From NCBI GenBank assembly GCA_963660495.1, contig CAVKYO010000072.1, forward strand, positions 1 through 9,587: 9,587 nt of DNA. Direction: 5' to 3'. The DNA is from CAG-877 sp963660495. GTDB lineage: Bacteria > Bacillota_I > Bacilli_A > RF39 > UBA660. Of this stretch, positions 6,699 through 9,587 are shown in pieces. A program made the translations under genes and the position numbers. How positions within the stretch are numbered: the first letter of the stretch is position 1; the number at the start of each line of letters is the position of its first letter. The notes under the pieces were generated by a model that had not been told where the DNA came from, made no database searches, and worked only from the letters and a program-made list of their open reading frames with translations.

Positions 6699-6714
6699 TA
6701 GTGTTTGATATAAT
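6686..6714 (+). promoter_or_regulatory. Promoter of the tRNA-Cys/tRNA-Gly unit
   Basis: TTGAAA (6686-6691), exactly 17 bases, then TATAAT (6709-6714) with a TGA extension. This is the best-matching promoter in the window. Transcription would begin near 6721, about six bases before the first tRNA. Confidence 0.9.
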
Positions 6715-6726
6715 TTTAATTGCAAC

Positions 6727-6800
6727 GGGGCTTTAGCCAAGTGGTAAGGCGTGGGTCTGCAACACCCTGATCACCGGTTCAAATCCGGTAGGCCCCTCCA
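6727..6800 (+). tRNA. tRNA-Cys (anticodon GCA)
   Basis: A 74-base tRNA with acceptor stem GGGGCTT / AGGCCCC, D arm AGCC-AAGTGGTAA-GGC, anticodon loop CTGCAAC (anticodon GCA), T arm CCGG-TTCAAAT-CCGG, discriminator T and encoded CCA. The position 27-43 pair of the anticodon stem is T-T, a mild irregularity. It is co-transcribed with tRNA-Gly after a 22-base spacer. Confidence 0.97.
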
Positions 6801-6822
6801 TTTGATTTGTAAATTTATATGT

Positions 6823-6897
6823 GCGAATGTGGTTTAATGGTTAGAATACGACCTTGCCAAGGTTGTGATGGGGGTTCGATTCCCCTCGTTCGCTCCA
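6823..6897 (+). tRNA. tRNA-Gly (anticodon GCC)
   Basis: A 75-base tRNA with acceptor stem GCGAATG / CGTTCGC, anticodon stem CGACC / GGTTG with loop TTGCCAA (anticodon GCC), T arm GGGG-TTCGATT-CCCC, discriminator T and encoded CCA. It has no promoter of its own and follows tRNA-Cys. A copy of part of its T arm lies inverted at 6984-6998. Confidence 0.97.
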
Positions 6898-6909
6898 ATT
6901 ATGTTTTTT

Positions 6910-6942
6910 AAATCGCTGTATGTCAACGATTTTTCTTTTTTT
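6910..6942 (+). terminator. Probable terminator of the tRNA unit
   Basis: AAATCG (6910-6915) pairs with CGATTT (6927-6932) around an 11-base loop and is followed by a T-rich run broken by one C (to 6942). The stem is short, so confidence is moderate. Confidence 0.55.
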
Positions 6943-6983
6943 ACTCTGTTTTTTACTCCGACTTTATTTTTGTTTTATATGGG

Positions 6984-6998
6984 CGAGGGGAATCAAAC
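6984..6998 (-). repeat. Inverted partial copy of the tRNA-Gly T arm
   Basis: On the minus strand GTTTGATTCCCCTCG matches the tRNA-Gly segment GTTCGATTCCCCTCG in 14 of 15 positions. The one change hits the nearly invariant C of the T loop, so this is not a working tRNA. It begins 7 bases after the stop codon of the minus-strand gene and sits about 85 bases from the intact tRNA in opposite orientation. Confidence 0.6.
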
Positions 6999-7004
6999 TT
7001 GGAA

Positions 7005-7760
7005 TCAGTTTTTATATTTGGCCTTTTTGAAGTTAATAATATCTTCTTTTATAAAATTCCATCTTAAACATACTATATATCTATCTTTAGGATTTTTTGA
7101 TTCTCCATCTAAATTTCTTTTTTTAGGTCCTATAGTCATACATGCGATATGTGGCGAAGTGAAATCCAAGCATCTTTTTGATAAAACAAGATCATATATA
7201 TCATGTTTTTTAATCCATATATAGTCATCTATTCTTCCACATATTAAAGCGTCTATATCATAGTCTGAGTTGTTTCCTCTTATAATAAATCTATTTGTCA
7301 TGTCTACTATTATTTTTGTTTTATTTATAGCTTGATTAAATATATCTATTTCATTTTGATAAAGTTCTTTGTATTGTTCAGAATTTAATTGATTAGAAAA
7401 ATCTGATGTTCCATCATTATTTTTTTTGTATCCATAGTGATAACTAACATATTTATCAATAACTTTATATGCTATACCTATGTTACCTAAATATCTTTTA
7501 AATTCTTGAATCGGTTCATGATGCATAGAATTGCTTTTTCCACATTTTAAACTAATATTTTTTCCATGATTTTTATATTTAATAAATATATCTGTTTTTT
7601 GATTTGACTTATTTTTCCATGATTTTATTTGCTCATCATTATCAATTATTTCTTCAAATATGTCTTTTAAAAAGTCTTGTGAATTTTTATCTAATTTACA
7701 TAAATACTTATTATTGAATAATTCTACGAAGTCATATTCATTTTGATATCCATAATTCAT
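7005..7760 (-). CDS. Hypothetical protein, possible PD-(D/E)XK nuclease-like (restriction endonuclease type)
   Basis: Protein of 251 aa without membrane segments; I do not recognise the family with certainty. The stretch KTDIFIKYKNHGKNISLKCG (55-74) has a D57 followed by S70-L-K72, the spacing of a nuclease core (D ... S/E-x-K). It is followed by KSNSMHHEPIQEF (75-87), which resembles the region after the catalytic lysine in some restriction enzymes. The C-terminal part includes SPHIACMTIGPKKRNLDGE and ends in a basic tail. The start ATG 7760 is supported by AAGGAAG 7 bases upstream. It has its own promoter (7879-7851), a leader full of palindromes, and no methyltransferase partner in the window. 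Its place directly behind a tRNA pair suggests horizontal acquisition. The nuclease assignment is tentative. Confidence 0.6.
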   Translation of the reverse strand: MNYGYQNEYDFVELFNNKYLCKLDKNSQDFLKDIFEEIIDNDEQIKSWKNKSNQKTDIFIKYKNHGKNISLKCGKSNSMHHEPIQEFKRYLGNIGIAYKVIDKYVSYHYGYKKNNDGTSDFSNQLNSEQYKELYQNEIDIFNQAINKTKIIVDMTNRFIIRGNNSDYDIDALICGRIDDYIWIKKHDIYDLVLSKRCLDFTSPHIACMTIGPKKRNLDGESKNPKDRYIVCLRWNFIKEDIINFKKAKYKN

Positions 7761-7781
7761 TTTTGTACTTCCTTAAAAGGC

Positions 7782-7806
7782 ATATCTTAAGATATACTCA
7801 GTATAT
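7782..7806. repeat. Overlapping palindromes in the leader of the nuclease-like gene
   Basis: ATATCTTAAGATAT (7782-7795) is a perfect 14-base palindrome. It overlaps ATATACT-C-AGTATAT (7792-7806), a perfect 7-1-7 inverted repeat. The two cannot form as hairpins at the same time. They lie between the promoter and the ribosome binding site, where a repressor or RNA switch could act. Confidence 0.6.
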
Positions 7807-7850
7807 ATTGTTTTTTGTTGATGGCTAGGTTAGATTAGGACCCGTTTGTC

Positions 7851-7879
7851 ATTATAACTAAGTATTAAATAATCTTCAA
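7851..7879 (-). promoter_or_regulatory. Promoter of the nuclease-like gene
   Basis: On the minus strand, TTGAAG (7879-7874), a 17-base spacer and TATAAT (7856-7851). Transcription would start near 7844 and leave a leader of about 84 bases before ATG 7760. Confidence 0.75.
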
Positions 7880-8014
7880 ATTTAACTTTTTATTATTTCT
7901 AGGCCAATTTTGGTATCAAAAGTTCTAATTGTAATAATGTTTTATTAAAAAATGTTCGGTTTTATTTAAAAAAACTAAAAATATATAATTAAGATAAATT
8001 TTTTAATATCATAA

Positions 8015-8083
8015 AATAAAAGATGATTTTAATAAACTGTCCAACTTTTTCTGGGCTCAGTTCAAATTTAATCATCTTTTATT
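8015..8083 (-). terminator. Long hairpin, probable terminator of the ASCH-GNAT unit
   Basis: AATAAAAGATGATT (8015-8028) and AATCATCTTTTATT (8070-8083) are perfect 14-base complements. Inner AACTG (8035-8039) and CAGTT (8058-8062) can extend the structure. On the minus strand the hairpin begins at the acetyltransferase stop codon and ends in CTTTTATTTTA, a usable if imperfect T tract. The loop region is far longer than usual for a terminator. Confidence 0.65.
8038..8064 (-). mobile_element. Possible remnant of an IS3-family (IS150-group) terminal repeat
   Basis: Read on the minus strand, the 27 bases start TGAACTGAGCCC and continue AGAAAAAGTTGGACA. From memory this closely resembles the terminal inverted repeat of IS150-group elements (TGAACTG..CCC..AAAAGTTGGACA). 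No transposase sequence and no second end are present, so at most it is a footprint. Chance resemblance cannot be excluded without a database comparison. Confidence 0.4.
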
Positions 8084-8567
8084 GTTTATTCTCTTTAGTT
8101 AATTTACCGTTGTAACAGAACTCTTTTGTATTATCTCCATATATTCCAGTAACAACTTCTACTAGTTCCCAGTTGTATTTATTAATGAATGGTTTAAATG
8201 ATGATAGGTTATAGTCTCTAATAGTTATAAATGGTTTTGTTGTTTCTAAAAATTCCATTGATGATGTTAGTAGTTTTGTTCCTATACCAATTGATCTATA
8301 TTCTTCTTTTATAAACAAGTTACATATTTTCTTTTCTTCATCTGTCTTTTTTAAACTAGCTATTCCTATTATGGTATTATCTTCTATTGATTTAACAAAG
8401 AATATTTCGCCAGTTTTTTCTAGTACTCTTGGAATTTGTTTAGAAAAGAATCAGGATTCATAATCAGGATAGTCCGAACTAAAATCAGTAATGTTATATA
8501 TTTGTTTAGTTATTTCTTCAAAGCTATCTTTGCCAATATAATTTTTTAAACTTTCAATTTTTATCAT
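8079..8567 (-). pseudogene. GNAT-family N-acetyltransferase interrupted by one in-frame TGA
   Basis: The reading frame from ATG 8567 to TAA 8079 spans 162 codons, the usual length of a GNAT enzyme, with a single TGA at codon 39 (8453-8451). Sequence on both sides reads as one protein: DFSSDYPDYES before it and FFSKQIPRVLEKTGEIFFVKS after it. The acetyl-CoA-binding motif YRSIGIGTKLL lies at about residues 90-100, and the position hit would suit Trp (TGG to TGA). AGGTGAT just before ATG 8567 is the ribosome binding site. The gene follows the ASCH-domain gene by 16 bases in one operon. The part after the TGA has no ATG, and its first TTG (8318) lacks a good ribosome binding site. A truncated 38-aa peptide is the expected product unless the UGA is read through or the base is a sequencing error. 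Substrate unknown. Confidence 0.75.
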
Positions 8568-8583
8568 ACATCACCTAGTAAAA

Positions 8584-8925
8584 TTATATAAGTTCAATTC
8601 TGATACCTAATACACCAGTTTGACTTTGTTTTTCCTTTGGATAAAATTCTTCTAACGCGGAAATTAATTCTTCTTTTGTCATAGACTTATCTGATAATAT
8701 TGAAATATCAAAGTCTTTAAAAAGATCTTCAAAAGAATTATATTTTAATAATCCTATAACTTTAGCTTCAAAAGATTCATCAAGATTTGGCTCTTTTAAA
8801 AATTTAATTTTATCTCCTAGTTGTATTGCTTGTCTTTTTTCATCATTAAGTCTTATTTCAATTCTTTTTGTACCAGTTAATATATAGTCATAATATTTAG
8901 GTTGTAGTTTCATTTCATGTATCAT
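8584..8925 (-). CDS. ASCH-domain protein
   Basis: Protein of 113 aa, typical ASCH/PUA-like length. It opens MKLQPKYYDYILTGTKRIEIRLNDEKRQAIQLGDKIKF; the pattern of a helix ending in G-T-K-x-x-E-x-R-L and then L-G-D-x-I-x-F is the hallmark of the small ASCH proteins. The rest, EAKVIGLLKYNSFEDLF..ALEEFYPKEKQSQTGVLGIRIELI, is also as in that family, which is thought to bind RNA or nucleotides. Start ATG 8925 is fixed by GAGGTGA 5 bases upstream. Promoter at 8976-8948. It is the first gene of a two-gene unit with the broken acetyltransferase gene. Confidence 0.85.
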   Translation of the reverse strand: MIHEMKLQPKYYDYILTGTKRIEIRLNDEKRQAIQLGDKIKFLKEPNLDESFEAKVIGLLKYNSFEDLFKDFDISILSDKSMTKEELISALEEFYPKEKQSQTGVLGIRIELI

Positions 8926-8947
8926 TTAATTCACCTCTTTACTAGTG

Positions 8948-8976
8948 ATTTTATCATGAATTTTATTTAGTAACAA
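8948..8976 (-). promoter_or_regulatory. Promoter of the ASCH-GNAT unit
   Basis: On the minus strand, TTGTTA (8976-8971), a 17-base spacer and TAAAAT (8953-8948) preceded by TGA. Transcription would begin near 8941, giving a leader of about 16 bases. Confidence 0.65.
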
Positions 8977-9005
8977 TAATTATAGTTTATTTAATCTTTT
9001 CTATA

Positions 9006-9014
9006 TGATATTAT
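9006..9014 (+). promoter_or_regulatory. Possible extended -10 element for the small membrane protein gene
   Basis: TGATATTAT (TGn plus TATTAT at 9009-9014) with only a weak -35 (TTTATT near 8986). Transcription would start near 9021, immediately before AGGGTGAT, the ribosome binding site 5 bases ahead of ATG 9034. Confidence 0.45.
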
Positions 9015-9033
9015 TTTAATAGGGTGATTTATT

Positions 9034-9534
9034 ATGGAAAAAAAGTATAAATACGCAATTATTTTTTCTATTCTGTTTTTAATATTAATAGGAATTTTAT
9101 TTTTTATTTACTTTAAATTTTTTTATAAAGTTTCATTTTATAGATATAGTGATGATAAATTTCAATTTAATTATAATGTTAATTTTAAAGTCAGTAAAGA
9201 GAATGGCGTTTATAAGATAGTTGATAAAAATAATAAGGCTACTATTACTATTGAAGTATTAGAAAATGATAAAGAGGCTATGTCAATAGATAAAGATAGG
9301 GCTAGTAGTCTAGCACAAGAGAGAATTGTTGATAGTAGTTATAATAGAGTTTCTTTTTCATGTTTAGACCATATTTGTCAAAGTGTTTATCAAAATGATA
9401 AAGAAGAAATTACTATTGATGTTGAATATATTGATAAGTATATATATATTTATGAATTGATAAATGATATTGAAGATGGTGAAAAATATATAGAAAAGTT
9501 TGATTTAATAGTTAATTCTTTTATGAGGGTTTAG
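9034..9534 (+). CDS. Small single-pass membrane protein with an exported domain, function unknown
   Basis: Protein of 166 aa that I do not recognise. A basic start (MEKKYKY) is followed by one strongly hydrophobic segment at about 8-31 (AIIFSILFLILIGILFFIYFKFFY), so about 135 residues lie outside the membrane. That domain begins FYRYSDDKFQFNYNVNFKVSKENG, a pattern seen at the start of exported PsbP-like or lipoprotein-like domains, and has two cysteines (SCLDHIC, about 110-115) that could form a disulfide. There is no lipobox. ATG 9034 is fixed by GGGTGAT 5 bases upstream. The gene is divergent from the ASCH gene; the 50 bases after its stop contain no clear gene before the window ends. Confidence 0.8.
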   Translation: MEKKYKYAIIFSILFLILIGILFFIYFKFFYKVSFYRYSDDKFQFNYNVNFKVSKENGVYKIVDKNNKATITIEVLENDKEAMSIDKDRASSLAQERIVDSSYNRVSFSCLDHICQSVYQNDKEEITIDVEYIDKYIYIYELINDIEDGEKYIEKFDLIVNSFMRV

Positions 9535-9587
9535 TTAGTGTAAAGAGTTTTGGGGGAGAAAGTTAAGAAAGTTGAGTTTATAATAAA

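Larger units (their letters stand above)
7761..8078. other. Gene-free stretch between the nuclease-like gene and the acetyltransferase gene
   Basis: This stretch holds the leader and promoter of the minus-strand gene at 7005-7760 (to 7879), then about 130 bases of very AT-rich sequence (7880-8014) without a plausible gene. A low-complexity near-repeat, GTTTTATTAAAAAA (7939-7952) and GTTTTATTTAAAAAA (7959-7973), lies in it. From 8015 the large hairpin with the IS-like end begins. Confidence 0.6.

Noticed and set aside
6865..7224. Plus-strand 119-codon frame starting inside tRNA-Gly
   Set aside because: Its start lies in the tRNA, it passes through the tRNA terminator, and it is antisense to the nuclease-like gene.
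7939..7973. Near-direct repeat GTTTTATT(T)AAAAAA
   Set aside because: Low-complexity A/T runs in an AT-rich gap; no further copies and no regular array, so not a CRISPR or iteron set.
8451..8453. UGA = Trp genetic code (code 4) as explanation for the interrupted acetyltransferase
   Set aside because: Trp codons in the ABC-F and dehydratase-like genes are TGG, and TGA ends two genes at sensible positions, one of them in an ATGA overlap.
9579..9584. TATAAT at the right edge as a promoter
   Set aside because: No -35 box at the right distance and the window ends before any gene, so it cannot be judged.

Overview
The window is very AT-rich bacterial DNA. Short Shine-Dalgarno-led genes, Bacillus-type TTGAxx/TATAAT promoters, tRNAs with encoded CCA, and a YbiT-type ABC-F gene point to a low-GC Firmicute, perhaps a gut member of the Bacilli or a Mollicutes-like relative; the exact lineage is an inference. 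All tryptophans in the intact genes I checked are TGG, and TGA serves as a stop, so the standard bacterial code is assumed.

Region 1 (1-1745): a single-gene unit with its own promoter, encoding a YbiT-like ABC-F ATPase. It ends in a hairpin shared with the convergent operon. Region 2 (1744-4686, minus strand): three overlapping genes for the R-2-hydroxyacyl-CoA dehydratase / activase superfamily. In transcription order these are an IPRALLYY-type dehydratase-like protein, a second dehydratase-like protein, and a BadF/HgdC-type ATPase activase. The first gene (4671-3751) is an intact 306-codon frame with no ATG, GTG or TTG anywhere in it. It appears to start at ATT behind an unusually long Shine-Dalgarno sequence, so start-codon-based gene finders will miss it.

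Region 3 (4784-6653, plus strand): a small PH-like protein, then a single-pass membrane protein with a large exported domain of unknown function, closed by a strong terminator. Region 4 (6673-6942): tRNA-Cys and tRNA-Gly, transcribed from one strong promoter that carries a perfect inverted repeat over its -35 box.

Region 5 (6984-8083) looks like an accessory patch. A lone minus-strand protein with a nuclease-like motif sits directly after the tRNAs. Next to its stop codon is an inverted copy of the tRNA-Gly T-arm, and nested palindromes lie between its promoter and its ribosome binding site. A further hairpin carries what looks like an IS3-family element end. Region 6 (8079-9534): a minus-strand ASCH-domain gene and a GNAT acetyltransferase gene interrupted by one in-frame TGA at a probable Trp codon, divergent from a small membrane-anchored protein gene.

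No complete mobile element, CRISPR array or riboswitch was seen. The items most worth a second look are the methionine-free AUU-start gene, the collapsed second ATP site of the ABC-F protein, the UGA-interrupted acetyltransferase, and the tRNA-adjacent accessory patch.
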